DNA of 42,657 nucleotides, from positions 1-42,657 of the forward strand of contig CAKKRE010000052.1 in NCBI GenBank assembly GCA_919902505.1. The letters run 5' to 3'. This document shows, in pieces, positions 9,150 to 18,115 of this stretch (position 1 is its first letter; the number at the start of each line of letters is the position of its first letter). Under the pieces are notes generated by a model. That model was not told the DNA's origin. It ran no database searches and saw only the letters and a program-made list of their open reading frames with translations. This DNA is from Nitrospiraceae bacterium (GTDB lineage Bacteria; Nitrospirota; Nitrospiria; Nitrospirales; Nitrospiraceae). The translations under genes and the position numbers were made by a program.

Positions 9150-9178
9150 CTAGGAATACCGACTGCGCCTTTTCGAAC
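9150..9178 (-). pseudogene. Remnant of a second brnT copy
   Basis: Twenty-nine bases match the interior of brnT (8261-8289 region) with two or three differences, immediately right of the MITE. With 8883-8891 they show that the element landed in a duplicate brnT. Confidence 0.7.
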
Positions 9179-9181
9179 CGG

Positions 9182-9655
9182 TTACTTGGCCGGTGAAGCG
9201 CGCGAGATGAGTCGAGGATCGAAACTGAAGGGCACAGGCAAAGACCACGAAATCGCGGCAAACTCGGCATGATGAGGATTCAACACATAGTTTGATTCCT
9301 GATGAATGACTCCTGATGGCACCTGAAGTATTGCCGATTGTGCCGCCTCAGCCCACTGCGTTCCAATCGTTTGTGTCACCGGCTGCAGGGTCATTGCATT
9401 CCACCCCGCAGGAAGCGTCGCAATATCAACGGAAGTGATCGTAACAGAATCGGGAACGTCCGCGACTACATACACGAGATCGTCCGGGATCTTACTGGGA
9501 TTCAGGTGTACCAGACATTCCAAAACCGCTAATGACAACGTGCTCGAGGTATAGATAACCGCGATCCCCGGCTTGTTCCATCGTCCCCCATAAAGCCGTG
9601 CGCCCTCTCCTTCAAGACCCAGCCGGTGTCGATTGGCGATCCGCCATACTTTCAT
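9182..9655 (-). CDS. RES domain toxin (NAD+-degrading)
   Basis: A 157-residue RES-domain protein. It begins MKVWRIANRH, has the conserved GARLYGGRWNKPG segment (residues 19-31), IYTSSTLSLAVLECLVHL with the catalytic-region glutamate, and ends with SNYVLNPHHAEFAAISW. RES toxins of RES-Xre modules deplete cellular NAD+. Its ATG overlaps the antitoxin TGA by one base, so the two genes are translationally coupled with the antitoxin first. Length is normal for the family and no disruption is seen. Confidence 0.93.
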   Translation of the reverse strand: MKVWRIANRHRLGLEGEGARLYGGRWNKPGIAVIYTSSTLSLAVLECLVHLNPSKIPDDLVYVVADVPDSVTITSVDIATLPAGWNAMTLQPVTQTIGTQWAEAAQSAILQVPSGVIHQESNYVLNPHHAEFAAISWSLPVPFSFDPRLISRASPAK

Positions 9656-10089
9656 CAGCTAAAGACGCCGTACTCAATACGACCCAGAATGGTCTCCACG
9701 GAGTGGACACCGATATCCGTATCCAGAATGTCGATCGGGGCAGCGTTGCGCAAGAGCCGATTCGGCTCATTCAACCATCCCGCTGCTTTTTCTGAGTTTC
9801 CAAACACCTCAATCGCCCGTGAAAACACACGCGCGAGGCGCATCAAGCGATCCGACTCTGCGGCTGTGAGCCGCCGCTCTTTTCGCCGGCGCGCCAGGGT
9901 GCGTGCCGGAATCATCAGGATACGACCCATCTTGTTCACGTCCACCTGTGTGCGTATGGAGAGGGCCAGGAGAGATTGAAACGGCAGCCCCTGCTTGATC
10001 ATCAAAGTCATGTCATCGACCGAGCGGAGTCGACGCCGGAACACACTACTCCCGCCCAAAACCTCTTGAAGCTCTTCGTTCATTGACAT
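9655..10089 (-). CDS. Xre/MbcA/ParS family antitoxin of the RES toxin
   Basis: A 144-residue protein with an Xre-like helix-turn-helix region (about residues 35-75) and the C-terminal MbcA/ParS/Xre toxin-binding domain (formerly DUF2384): ARVFSRAIEVFGNSEKAAGW, then NAAPIDILDTDIGVHSVETIL. It neutralises the RES toxin and should autoregulate the operon. I chose the ATG at 10089 because AAGGAG lies 8 nt upstream; an in-frame ATG at 10131 would add 14 residues without a good ribosome site. Confidence 0.92.
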   Translation of the reverse strand: MSMNEELQEVLGGSSVFRRRLRSVDDMTLMIKQGLPFQSLLALSIRTQVDVNKMGRILMIPARTLARRRKERRLTAAESDRLMRLARVFSRAIEVFGNSEKAAGWLNEPNRLLRNAAPIDILDTDIGVHSVETILGRIEYGVFS

Positions 10090-10216
10090 GGCAGGCTCTC
10101 CTTCTGTCACATGACATTTCTGTCTCGCCAATTGGCATTCAGCTACAACCTATCGCAGCGCGGTGCTGCCGTCAAGCAGGGTCCCGGGCGGATCTTTTTT
10201 TGAGGGAAAGCGTTTA

Positions 10217-10391
10217 ACCCGGATTATTCATGAATGCCGTCGCGAGGCATTCGAGACGGAAGCCCGCCGAGGCTGCTCGCACGTAAGGCCGACGCAGACG
10301 TACTGGCAGTCCGTCGAGGAGGCCGAACGAGAACAGCCTCGCCGGGCGAGAGGATCGGACGCCGGAGCAGGTATTCATGAATAGTCCGAGT
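10217..10391. mobile_element. 175-bp MITE, copy 1, at the stop codon of the AmpG-like gene
   Basis: Flanked by TA on both sides (10215-10216, 10392-10393), with about 20-bp terminal inverted repeats (CCCGGATTATTCATGAAT and ATTCATGAATAGTCCGAG). It is similar end to end, in inverted orientation, to 32929-33103, which is also exactly 175 bp. The right TA plus the element's last base forms the TAA stop of the neighbouring gene. TA targets suggest an IS630/Tc1-mariner-type transposase acting in trans. No coding capacity. Confidence 0.8.
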
Positions 10392-11656
10392 TAACAGGAC
10401 AACTCCGCCTCAACCCGGCCCTCGCTCCTCTCCGCATGCTGCGTCACCGGCTTGCGGAGTACCCACAGCAGCCATAAGCCTGGCAGCGCGGCGAGGAAGG
10501 TCACGAAGAAGAAGGGTCCCCACCCGGCGATCCCGACCAGCTTGGCGGCGGGCCAGCCGAGAAAGACCCGTCCGAGAGCTTCGACGGAAGAGAGCAGGGC
10601 AAACTGAGTCGCGGTGTAGCGATGATTGCAGAGCGACATCACCAGCGCCACAAAGGCCGCCGTGCCCATGCCGCCGGTGAGGTTCTCAAATCCGACTGCG
10701 AACGCCATGACAGCGTAGCTCTTTCCCGCCCAGGCCAGCCACAAGAACGACAGGTTCGACAGTGCCTGCAATACCCCGAACACCATCAGCGAACGAAAGA
10801 GGCCTAACTGCGGCATCAGGCCGCCGCCGATGAACGCGCCGAGAATCGTCGCGCCGATGCCGAACGCCCGGACCAGGCCGATGTCTTCCGACGAAAATGC
10901 CATCCCGCGCAGCAGAAACGAGGTCGTCAATGCGCCCGCGAAAGCATCGCCCAGCTTGTAGAGCACGATCAATCCCAGCAGCGCCAGCGCCATGGGACGA
11001 GACAAAAATTCGGACAAAGGTCCCCAGACCGCCTCTGCCATCGACTGCGGCGCCGCCCTCGCCGTCTCCGGTTCCGGGATCATCAGAATGGTGACAATGC
11101 CCAGCGCCATCAACCCGGCCATGCAGAGATAGGCTGAGGACCATCCCAGACGCGCCGCAACAATCAAAGCCAGCGAGCCCGACGCCATCATCGCGATGCG
11201 ATAGCCCATCACCCAGGTGGCCGCGCCCAATCCCCGCTCATCCGGTTTCAACAAGTCAGTACGGTAGGCATCGAAGACAATATCCTGCGAGGCAGAGAGA
11301 AACGCGACCCCCACTGCCAACGCGGCAAAAATTTGAGCGCCGGCGCTTGGCCCGATGAAGGCCATTAGCGTCAGTGCCAGTGCAAGACCCGCCTGCGTGA
11401 CGATCATCCAACCGCGGCGGTGCCCGAGCCAGGGCGGCACAATGCGATCCATGACCGGGGCCCAGAGAAATTTCAACGTATAGGGAAGACCGACGTAAGC
11501 GAACAGGCCGATGGTAGTCAGATCCAGGCCCGCTTCCGTGAGCCAGGCTTGCAGCGTTCCACCCGTAAGTGCCAGCGGCAACCCAGAGGCGAACCCCAAG
11601 GGCAGCATGATGCCGAGGCGTGGCGTGAGGACGGCGCGCAGGGTCGCTCTGTTCAT
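10391..11656 (-). CDS. AmpG-like muropeptide MFS permease
   Basis: A 421-residue major facilitator protein with about 12 membrane helices. The N-terminal stretch FASGLPLALTGGTLQAWLTE, then GLFAYVGLPYTLKFLWAPVMDR and SASQDIVFDAYRTDLL, is typical of the AmpG family, which imports anhydro-muropeptides from the periplasm for cell-wall recycling. Substrate is inferred from family membership. No beta-lactamase or recycling gene lies next to it. Its stop codon was created at the insertion point of a MITE (TA from the target, final A from the element), so the original C-terminus may have differed slightly. Confidence 0.85.
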   Translation of the reverse strand: MNRATLRAVLTPRLGIMLPLGFASGLPLALTGGTLQAWLTEAGLDLTTIGLFAYVGLPYTLKFLWAPVMDRIVPPWLGHRRGWMIVTQAGLALALTLMAFIGPSAGAQIFAALAVGVAFLSASQDIVFDAYRTDLLKPDERGLGAATWVMGYRIAMMASGSLALIVAARLGWSSAYLCMAGLMALGIVTILMIPEPETARAAPQSMAEAVWGPLSEFLSRPMALALLGLIVLYKLGDAFAGALTTSFLLRGMAFSSEDIGLVRAFGIGATILGAFIGGGLMPQLGLFRSLMVFGVLQALSNLSFLWLAWAGKSYAVMAFAVGFENLTGGMGTAAFVALVMSLCNHRYTATQFALLSSVEALGRVFLGWPAAKLVGIAGWGPFFFVTFLAALPGLWLLWVLRKPVTQHAERSEGRVEAELSC

Positions 11657-11894
11657 GAGCGTGAGGGAGACCGGGAGATCACGAGGTGCAGCATACCACC
11701 GCCGCGCCTTTCTTGCGCATCAGAATCGCGAATCCCTCTGCTGGAGGCCGGGAGGCATCGGTACGCATTCGCCCACTCGCCGAAAGACGGAACGTCGTTC
11801 GCCTGCTTGCCTCTGGCAAACATCCTGCGAAGTATTTCAGAGGAGGCTTTTGCATCACTGACCTGGTATAAGAAGCCATACGGCGAGGAACGAC

Positions 11895-12299
11895 ATGAAC
11901 ACGACCAACTTAGGCCTCTCCTGGAACTCGCGCTACTTAGAGCTTCAGCCGACGGAACTGGCGATAGCCGGAGTCGCGGTGATCCTGGTAGGAGGGGCGA
12001 TCTTGTATGTGCTGCTCAAGGTCCTGCAAAGCCGGCCCGTCAAATTGCTCGGGATCGGTCTGTTGGTTTCAGTGGCAGCACTGGTCGGGTGGCTGATCCT
12101 CGATCAACGCCAGCAGGACCAGCGCACGCGTGTCTCTGACATCTGGAGCCGCACCTTCGAAAACAGCGCCATCAAAGATTTCGAATCCTGCGTCGCGAAC
12201 CGCACCCCCAGGAATGTCGGCCCCCAGTACCGCGTCGAAGTGGTGACGGAATGCGGAGACGTGGCCAAGGCCATCAAGGACGGGCTGGAATCCCGCTGA
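11895..12299 (+). CDS. Membrane protein of unknown function
   Basis: A 134-residue protein with two predicted membrane helices (about residues 21-44 and 50-70) joined by a short basic loop. A soluble tail of about 65 residues holds two cysteines (ESCVANRTP, VTECGDVA) that could pair if the tail is outside. I recognise no family. A GAGGAA ribosome site precedes the ATG and a TATAAG element lies about 25 bp upstream. It sits alone between the AmpG-like gene and the convergent formate channel. Confidence 0.65.
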   Translation: MNTTNLGLSWNSRYLELQPTELAIAGVAVILVGGAILYVLLKVLQSRPVKLLGIGLLVSVAALVGWLILDQRQQDQRTRVSDIWSRTFENSAIKDFESCVANRTPRNVGPQYRVEVVTECGDVAKAIKDGLESR

Positions 12300-12345
12300 A
12301 CCTCCAGTTGGCTGGTGAAGAGGCGGCCGCCCCTGCTCCGGCCGC

Positions 12346-13191
12346 TCATCGCGACTGCGAATCGATCCTGAGGTACACGAACCAATAAACCAGCGCGACC
12401 AGCACCGTCCCGCCGATGATGTTGCCGAGCGTGACCAGCAATAGGTTAGTCACGGCATCCATGACGGACAAGGGCGCGACCCCACCGGCGGCCAGTGCGA
12501 TGCCCAGCGGCAGGAAAAACATGTTGGCCACGGAATGTTCAAAGCCACAGGCCACAAAGGCCGTGATCGGGAACACAATGGCGAGGATTTTATCCGCCAC
12601 ACTCCGCGCTCCCATGCATAACCAGACCGCGAGACAGACCAGCACGTTGCACAGGATCCCGCGGGCAAAGGCCGAAACCGGATCCAGCGCGATTTTGCTG
12701 CGCGCGATCTGAACCATGGTTTCCCCGACGGCCCCGTCTGCCAATGTCTGCACGCCCGCGAGCAGGACCAGCACTGCCGTCCCGCCGGCACCGAGCAGGT
12801 TCCCCAGGTACACCCATACCCAATTCCTCACTACCTGCCGCGTCTGCACACAACCGACGGCCCAGGCCATCGCAATAAGGTTATTCCCGGTGAAGAGTTC
12901 CGCGCCTCCCACGACCACCAGCACAAGACCCAGACTGAATGTCACGCCTCCCGCCACGCGCAACAATCCGAACGGCAACCCCGGTCCGCTTTTCCCGGAC
13001 GTCATCGTCACGGTGTAGAAAAGCGCACCCAATGAGATAAATGCGCCTGCCAGCACCGCTAACGCGATCATGGTCGGCACAGGAGTGGTGACCTTGGCGA
13101 GCCCCACCTTGCAAACTCGTGCGGCAATTTCCGGCGGCGGATACGCGTCGGCAACAGGATTGGTGGCGGCAGGAGTGGGCTCTGCGGTCAT
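12346..13191 (-). CDS. Formate/nitrite transporter family channel
   Basis: A 281-residue FNT-family membrane protein with six likely helices. Diagnostic segments are GGAELFTGNNLIAMAWAVGCV (the TGN loop), NWVWVYLGNLLGA and the GILCNVLVCLAVWLCMGARS region, followed by CGFEHSVANMFFLPLG. FNT pentamers pass formate, nitrite or hydrosulfide. Because its ATG overlaps the stop of the formate dehydrogenase alpha gene by ATGA, formate is the likely substrate. I chose the start at 13191 for this overlap; an upstream in-frame start at 13281 lies inside the dehydrogenase gene. Confidence 0.93.
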   Translation of the reverse strand: MTAEPTPAATNPVADAYPPPEIAARVCKVGLAKVTTPVPTMIALAVLAGAFISLGALFYTVTMTSGKSGPGLPFGLLRVAGGVTFSLGLVLVVVGGAELFTGNNLIAMAWAVGCVQTRQVVRNWVWVYLGNLLGAGGTAVLVLLAGVQTLADGAVGETMVQIARSKIALDPVSAFARGILCNVLVCLAVWLCMGARSVADKILAIVFPITAFVACGFEHSVANMFFLPLGIALAAGGVAPLSVMDAVTNLLLVTLGNIIGGTVLVALVYWFVYLRIDSQSR

Positions 13192-15911
13192 GTGATCAAC
13201 ATCACATGCATGGGGGTGGAGGGAGTTCCAGCCGGCAGGACTTTCTCGATTCGCACCGTCGAGACTTTGTACTCCGGGCATTTTGAACTCTCATCCGCAC
13301 TGGAGGAGAGCAACACGTTCAGATCCGTGTCGGGGAAGTGAAAACTCGTGAACAGTTCTCCCGGTTGCACCCGGTCGCTGACCATGACGGGCAGTCTGGC
13401 TTCGCCGCGTGCGCTCACGAGCCGGACGATGTCGCCCTCGTGAAGATCCAGCCGGGACGCATCGGATGCGTGTATTTCCAACACATCGGTATCGACCACC
13501 TGCATGATCTCCGTCCGTCTGGTCTGCGCGCCGCAATTATAGTGCTGCAGGATACGCCCGGTGATGAGCACCAGCGGATAGGTCTCCGTCGGCGACTCCC
13601 CTGGCGGCAAATAATCGATGGCCACAAACTGCGCCTTCCCTTTTGGAAACGATCGCTCGTGCATCAATGAGGTGCCGGGATGCTCCCTTGACGGCACCGG
13701 CCACTGCAGCCCTTCCGGCGCCTCCAGGCGATCATACGACACGCCGGCAAACATCGGCGCCAGCTGCGCAATCTCATCCATGATGGCGGACGGATGTCCG
13801 TACCACATGGGATAACCCATCCGCGCAGAGACTTCACTGACCACCTGCCAATCGGGCAGGACGCCGTTCGGTGGTTCCACCGCTTTTCTGATGCGTTGGA
13901 TACGCCGCTCCAGATTGGTGAACGTCCCGTCTTTCTCCAGGAAGGAGGCACCCGGCATCACCAGATGCGCCAGCTTTGCCGTCTCGCTGAGAAACAGATC
14001 CTGCACGATGAGGAACTCCAGATTTTTGAGCGCCGCATGCACCTTTTTCAGATTCGGGTCCGTCTGGGCTACGTCATACCCGATGATCCAAAGGCTCTTA
14101 AGTGTGCCGCCTAACGCCGCATCCCACATGTCAGGCGTCTTCATCCCACGCGTCGTCGGCAAGGGTCGCCCCGTAATAGCCAGATGCGCGGCGGCGAGAT
14201 CGGGATTGTCCAACGATTGATACCCGGCGAAATACGTCGGCAGGCAGCCGACATCCGATGCGCCCTGCACATTGTTCTGCCCGCGTAACGGGTTAATGCC
14301 GGTGCCCGGCTTGCCGAGGTTGCCGGTGGCCAGCGCCAGATTCACCAGCGCCATCACCCCGTGGCTCCCCCAGCGATGTTCGGTCATACCCAGGCCATGC
14401 ACCGCCATCGAGCCGCCGCTTGTGGCATAACGACGCGCCGCTTCGGCAATCAGATGAGCCGGGACGCCGGTCACCTTCGACGTGGTCTCCGGTGTGCAGG
14501 ACTCCACCACCTTCACCCATTCTTCAACGCCCTGCGTACGGTCGCGCACAAAATCCCGATCGATCAGGCCTTCCTTTACGAGGACGTGCCCGAGTCCGTT
14601 CAAGAGCGCCACGTTCGTGCCGGGATGCATTTGCAGATGGAGATCCGCGAGGCGGGCGAGTTCGGTGCGCCGTGGATCGATCACGATCAACACGGCACCG
14701 CGTCGTACGGCCTGTTTGATACGCGCGCCGACCACCGGATGCGATTCCGTGGGGTTGGCCCCGACCACCAGGATCAACTTCGCCAGATCCAGATCCTGAA
14801 TGGAATTGGTCGCCGCCGACGCGCCGATCGTGTCCATCATGCCGGTCACGGTGGCGCTGTGGCAGACCCGCGCGCAGTTGTCGATATGGTTGCTGCCGAC
14901 TACGCAGCGCATGAATTTCCCGAACAGATAGTTTTCTTCGTTCGTTCCGCGACTCGATGAAATCGTCGCCAGCGCATCAGGCCCGTAGATGTCTTTCAAA
15001 CGTACCCACTCGTGTGCGATCCGGTCCAACGCGTCCGGCCAGGAGATCTCCACCCACTTGTTGCCCTGCCGGAGCAACGGCACGCGCAACCGGTCGGGCG
15101 CAGAGTTGTACGTCCAACCGAATCGCCCCTTCATGCAGGCATGACCCTGATTGGACGGGCCGTCATCGGCAGGCACCATACTCACGACGTTGCCGTCGCG
15201 CACTCCGGCGTCGAAGGCACAGCCGACACCGCAATAGGCGCAGGTGGTGCGCACGGTCCGTTCGGGCGTCCCCTGCTCGGCGACAGTTTTCTCCATCAGG
15301 GCCCCGGTGGGACATTCCTTCACGCAGGCCCCGCAGGACACACAGTTGGAGGAGGCAAACCCGGCCGCCTCCCCGGTGAACGACGCAGCCCCCGCGACCG
15401 GCCGGCTCGCGAACCCGCGATGGAGCATCGTCAACGCATGGGTCCCTTGAATTTCGTCACAGGCACGTACGCAGCGGGCGCAGGAAATACAGGCGGCATT
15501 GTCGAAGGTGAAAAAGGGATTGGATCGATCGACGACATCCAGCCGGTGGGAGGGCTGCGGATACCGCACCTGTCGGAGCCCGAGCGACTTGGCCAACCAT
15601 TGCAGGGATTCCGGAGCCCGATCCCCCGCCGGTTGCTCGGACAAATACAGTTCGACGATGTTCCGCCGAAGGCGATTCAGCCGCTCGCTCTCCGTGTGGA
15701 CCACCATGCCCTCGCGCACCGGAGTCGTGCAGGAGGCAGGCAAGCCACTCTGGCCCTCAACCTCGCAGAGACAGAGCCGGCAGGAACCGAACGGAGCCAA
15801 ATGGTCCGACGAACAGAGTCCTGGAATGGCAATCCCGGCTTTTTTCGCCGCGCCGTAAATCGTGTCGCCCGGCGACGCCAGCACCGGACGCCCATTAATT
15901 TCCAGCTTCAC
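13188..15911 (-). CDS. NAD-dependent formate dehydrogenase, molybdopterin alpha subunit
   Basis: A 907-residue catalytic subunit that oxidises formate to CO2. Domains in order: [2Fe-2S] ferredoxin (Cys33, 44, 47, 61); a histidine/cysteine region; two [4Fe-4S] motifs (CISCARCVRAC and CVSCGACVKEC); the molybdopterin domain with CAYCGVGCAFDAG and HACMKGRF; the active-site segment NCARVCHSATVTG with cysteine rather than selenocysteine; and the C-terminal cofactor-binding region. The architecture matches FdsA/FdhF-like soluble enzymes that pair with NuoE/NuoF-like subunits, which are encoded just upstream. The start is a GTG at 15911 with GGAG 8 nt before it. Confidence 0.93.
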   Translation of the reverse strand: MKLEINGRPVLASPGDTIYGAAKKAGIAIPGLCSSDHLAPFGSCRLCLCEVEGQSGLPASCTTPVREGMVVHTESERLNRLRRNIVELYLSEQPAGDRAPESLQWLAKSLGLRQVRYPQPSHRLDVVDRSNPFFTFDNAACISCARCVRACDEIQGTHALTMLHRGFASRPVAGAASFTGEAAGFASSNCVSCGACVKECPTGALMEKTVAEQGTPERTVRTTCAYCGVGCAFDAGVRDGNVVSMVPADDGPSNQGHACMKGRFGWTYNSAPDRLRVPLLRQGNKWVEISWPDALDRIAHEWVRLKDIYGPDALATISSSRGTNEENYLFGKFMRCVVGSNHIDNCARVCHSATVTGMMDTIGASAATNSIQDLDLAKLILVVGANPTESHPVVGARIKQAVRRGAVLIVIDPRRTELARLADLHLQMHPGTNVALLNGLGHVLVKEGLIDRDFVRDRTQGVEEWVKVVESCTPETTSKVTGVPAHLIAEAARRYATSGGSMAVHGLGMTEHRWGSHGVMALVNLALATGNLGKPGTGINPLRGQNNVQGASDVGCLPTYFAGYQSLDNPDLAAAHLAITGRPLPTTRGMKTPDMWDAALGGTLKSLWIIGYDVAQTDPNLKKVHAALKNLEFLIVQDLFLSETAKLAHLVMPGASFLEKDGTFTNLERRIQRIRKAVEPPNGVLPDWQVVSEVSARMGYPMWYGHPSAIMDEIAQLAPMFAGVSYDRLEAPEGLQWPVPSREHPGTSLMHERSFPKGKAQFVAIDYLPPGESPTETYPLVLITGRILQHYNCGAQTRRTEIMQVVDTDVLEIHASDASRLDLHEGDIVRLVSARGEARLPVMVSDRVQPGELFTSFHFPDTDLNVLLSSSADESSKCPEYKVSTVRIEKVLPAGTPSTPMHVMLIT

Positions 15912-15921
15912 CTGAGTGGCT

Positions 15922-16003
15922 CCGTATCTCGTCGTTCGTCTTTCGTGGTTCGTCTCTCGTGTTCCGCCTTACGTTTCACGTTTCTCGTTTGACGTCTCAC
16001 GTT
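15922..16003. repeat. Low-complexity intergenic TCGT/TTCACGT-type repeat
   Basis: An 80-bp run of degenerate 6-7 bp units such as TCGTTCGTC, TTTCGTGG, CACGTTTC and GACGTCTCACG. Similar runs lie at 17966-18000 and 33116-33186. It fills the gap between the beta and alpha subunit genes of the dehydrogenase, so it is transcribed with the operon. Confidence 0.6.
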
Positions 16004-17500
16004 TTACGTCCTCAACTTCGCTCGAAACTCGGCCGGAAAATGTTCGATCGCCGTCAGCACCGGATAGGGCGCACGCCCGCCGAGGGCGCAGAGACTGGCG
16101 ACCTTCATCGTGTCGCCCAGATCGTGCAACAGCGACAGGTCCTCGATGGTGCCGCTCCCGGCCTGAATCCGTTCGAGAATTTCACGGCCCCGCACCGATC
16201 CGATGCGGCAGGGCGTACATTTCCCGCAGGACTCGTCGGCGGTAAACGCCATAAAATGCCGCGCCAGATCCACCATATCGGTCTCGTGGTCGTAGACGAC
16301 GATGCCTCCATGCCCCAACACCGCACCGGCCTTCGCGAATGCGTCGTAACAAATCGGAATGTCCATCTGGGAGGCCGGAAAGAGACTTCCGAGCGGTCCC
16401 CCAACCTGCACGGCCTTGAAGCGGGATCCGGGCGCCATACCTCCGCCGAATTGCTCCAGAACCTGATGCAGACTTAATCCGAACGGCACCTCGACCAACC
16501 CGGGATGTTTCACCCGCCCACCGAGTTGTAATGCAATGGTGCCGCGCGACTGCTCCGTGCCGAGCGCCGCGTGCCAGGCGCCGCCGCGCGAAAGAATGTT
16601 CGGGATGGTCGCGAAGGTCAGCACGTTGCTGACGATCGTCGGTCGTCCATACAGGCCGGACTGTGCCGGATAGGGAGGTCTCGCCCGCACCACGCCCCTC
16701 TTCCCTTCCAGCGATTCCAGGAGCGCCGTTTCCTCTCCACAGACATACGAACCGGCACCTTCCACCACTTCGATTGGAAACGGTTCGCCGTCCAACTCCA
16801 ACCACTCCGCTTCATCCGTCTTCTGAATGGCTGCTCGCAACGTCTTCGCAGCCGCCGGATACTCCTGCCGGCAGTACACGTATCCCCGACCGGCCCCGAT
16901 GGCCCTGGCGCAGATCAACATCCCTTCCAGCAATCGGAACGGATCGCCTTCCAGAATCATCCGGTCGCAATAGGTTCCCGCGTCGCCTTCGTCGGCATTG
17001 GCCACCACGTACTTCTCGTCGGCCTGAGTCTGTTGCGCCACCTTCCACTTATTCCAGACCGGAAAGGCCGCTCCGCCACGGCCACGCAACTGCGACACCC
17101 GCAGTTCTTCGATGATTGCATCCGGCGTGATTCGTAACGCCGCTTCCAGGCCGGATAGGCCGCCGCGCGTCTGATATTCATCGAGCGCCAGTGGCTCCGT
17201 CTCGCCGAAGTTGGCAAACGTGAACCTGGTTTGCTGGGCAAGAAAGGGAATGGATCGCACCGGAGTGCCATCTGTGCCGGATAGAATGAGCGGTAGATCC
17301 TGGGCTGTGACATTGAACCAGGCGACGCGGCCGGCCGGGGTATCGCGCTCCACCATCGGTTCAAGAAAGAACGCGCCGCGCGAGGAGATGCGAATAAGTT
17401 GGACTTCGGGATGTTCCGACCAAGCATCGGCCAACGCACCGGCTCCCGCGGCCCGTGCCGAGGTATCGTTGGACAGGTACAGTCTGGTGGCCGTACTCAT
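16004..17500 (-). CDS. NAD-dependent formate dehydrogenase beta subunit (NuoF/FdsB-like)
   Basis: A 498-residue flavoprotein that passes electrons from the iron-sulfur chain to NAD+. It has a short N-terminal thioredoxin-like part (residues 1-90), then the FMN motif RGRGGAAFPVWNKW, NADEGDAGTYCDRMILEGDP, the NAD-binding GAGSYVCGEETALLESLEG, and the [4Fe-4S] motif ESCGKCTPCRIG near the C-terminus. The start at 17500 follows the gamma subunit stop by one base. It has no complex I partners nearby, so it belongs to the formate dehydrogenase rather than to Nuo. Confidence 0.93.
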   Translation of the reverse strand: MSTATRLYLSNDTSARAAGAGALADAWSEHPEVQLIRISSRGAFFLEPMVERDTPAGRVAWFNVTAQDLPLILSGTDGTPVRSIPFLAQQTRFTFANFGETEPLALDEYQTRGGLSGLEAALRITPDAIIEELRVSQLRGRGGAAFPVWNKWKVAQQTQADEKYVVANADEGDAGTYCDRMILEGDPFRLLEGMLICARAIGAGRGYVYCRQEYPAAAKTLRAAIQKTDEAEWLELDGEPFPIEVVEGAGSYVCGEETALLESLEGKRGVVRARPPYPAQSGLYGRPTIVSNVLTFATIPNILSRGGAWHAALGTEQSRGTIALQLGGRVKHPGLVEVPFGLSLHQVLEQFGGGMAPGSRFKAVQVGGPLGSLFPASQMDIPICYDAFAKAGAVLGHGGIVVYDHETDMVDLARHFMAFTADESCGKCTPCRIGSVRGREILERIQAGSGTIEDLSLLHDLGDTMKVASLCALGGRAPYPVLTAIEHFPAEFRAKLRT

Positions 17501-17501
17501 G

Positions 17502-17951
17502 CTACTCGTACCGCTCCAGCAAGATATCGAGCTGCGAGGGCAACAGGCGGCCATAGAGGTCGCGGTCGATCATGACCGTGGGGGAAACCGCACAGTTCCC
17601 GGCACAAGACATGGTGTCGAGGGTAAACTTTCCACCCGCGGCAGTCTCGCCCACGTCCACACGGAGACGATCCTGCAATTCCCGCAGCAGCCGTCCGCAG
17701 CCGTTGGCGTAACACGATTCCCCCATGCAGACACGGATCAGGTGCCGACCCGGGGCCGTCAGGCGCAAATCGGGATAGTAGGAAAGCACCCCGACGACTT
17801 GCGCCGTGGTGACACCCAACGCATGGGCGATGTCTGATACCGCCTCTGTCGGCAGATGCCCGAGTCGCTCCTGCAGAGCCAGCAGAGCCTTGAGAATATT
17901 GGGTGGCTCACTGCGAACCTTCGCGAGAATGGACTTCACCTGCTCATCCAT
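17502..17951 (-). CDS. NAD-dependent formate dehydrogenase gamma subunit (NuoE/FdsG-like)
   Basis: A 149-residue thioredoxin-fold [2Fe-2S] protein. Cluster ligands appear as CMGESCYANGC (first pair region) and MSCAGNCAVSP (second pair). The N-terminal helical part includes NILKALLALQERLGHLP and VVGVLSYYPDLRL, as in NuoE. It passes electrons to the flavin subunit, whose gene starts one base downstream. I placed the start at the ATG at 17951 (MDEQVKS); an ATG 21 codons upstream lies in repeat sequence and is less likely. Confidence 0.92.
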   Translation of the reverse strand: MDEQVKSILAKVRSEPPNILKALLALQERLGHLPTEAVSDIAHALGVTTAQVVGVLSYYPDLRLTAPGRHLIRVCMGESCYANGCGRLLRELQDRLRVDVGETAAGGKFTLDTMSCAGNCAVSPTVMIDRDLYGRLLPSQLDILLERYE

Positions 17952-17965
17952 AGGTGCGCTCGTTC

Positions 17966-18000
17966 CACGCATTTCGTATCTCGTCGCTCGTATCTCAATG
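17966..18000. repeat. Low-complexity TCGTATCTCG-type repeat
   Basis: A short run of the same degenerate units seen at 15922-16003 (GTATCTCGTCGCTCG). It sits just upstream of the gamma subunit gene and so lies in its promoter or leader region. Confidence 0.5.
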
Positions 18001-18016
18001 CGGAACGGGAGCAAGC

Positions 18017-18115
18017 AGCGTATCGCTTATGGCGTATAGTTGGGAACGACGGCAGCCCGCGGCGATCTGCTTTTATCCATACGCCATACGCTCTTCTCTC
18101 TCGCCATCAGCTCTT
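18017..18115. repeat. Dispersed TATGGC inverted repeat, copy 1
   Basis: Inverted arms GCTTATGGCGTAT and ATACGCCATACGCT surround a 40-bp unrelated core. Related copies are at 21809-21924 and 30037-30115. It lies between the orphan gene and the formate dehydrogenase operon. Confidence 0.6.

Noticed and set aside
16004..17951. Reading the NuoE/NuoF-like genes as part of respiratory complex I
   Set aside because: No other nuo genes are nearby and both are linked to a formate dehydrogenase alpha subunit and a formate channel.
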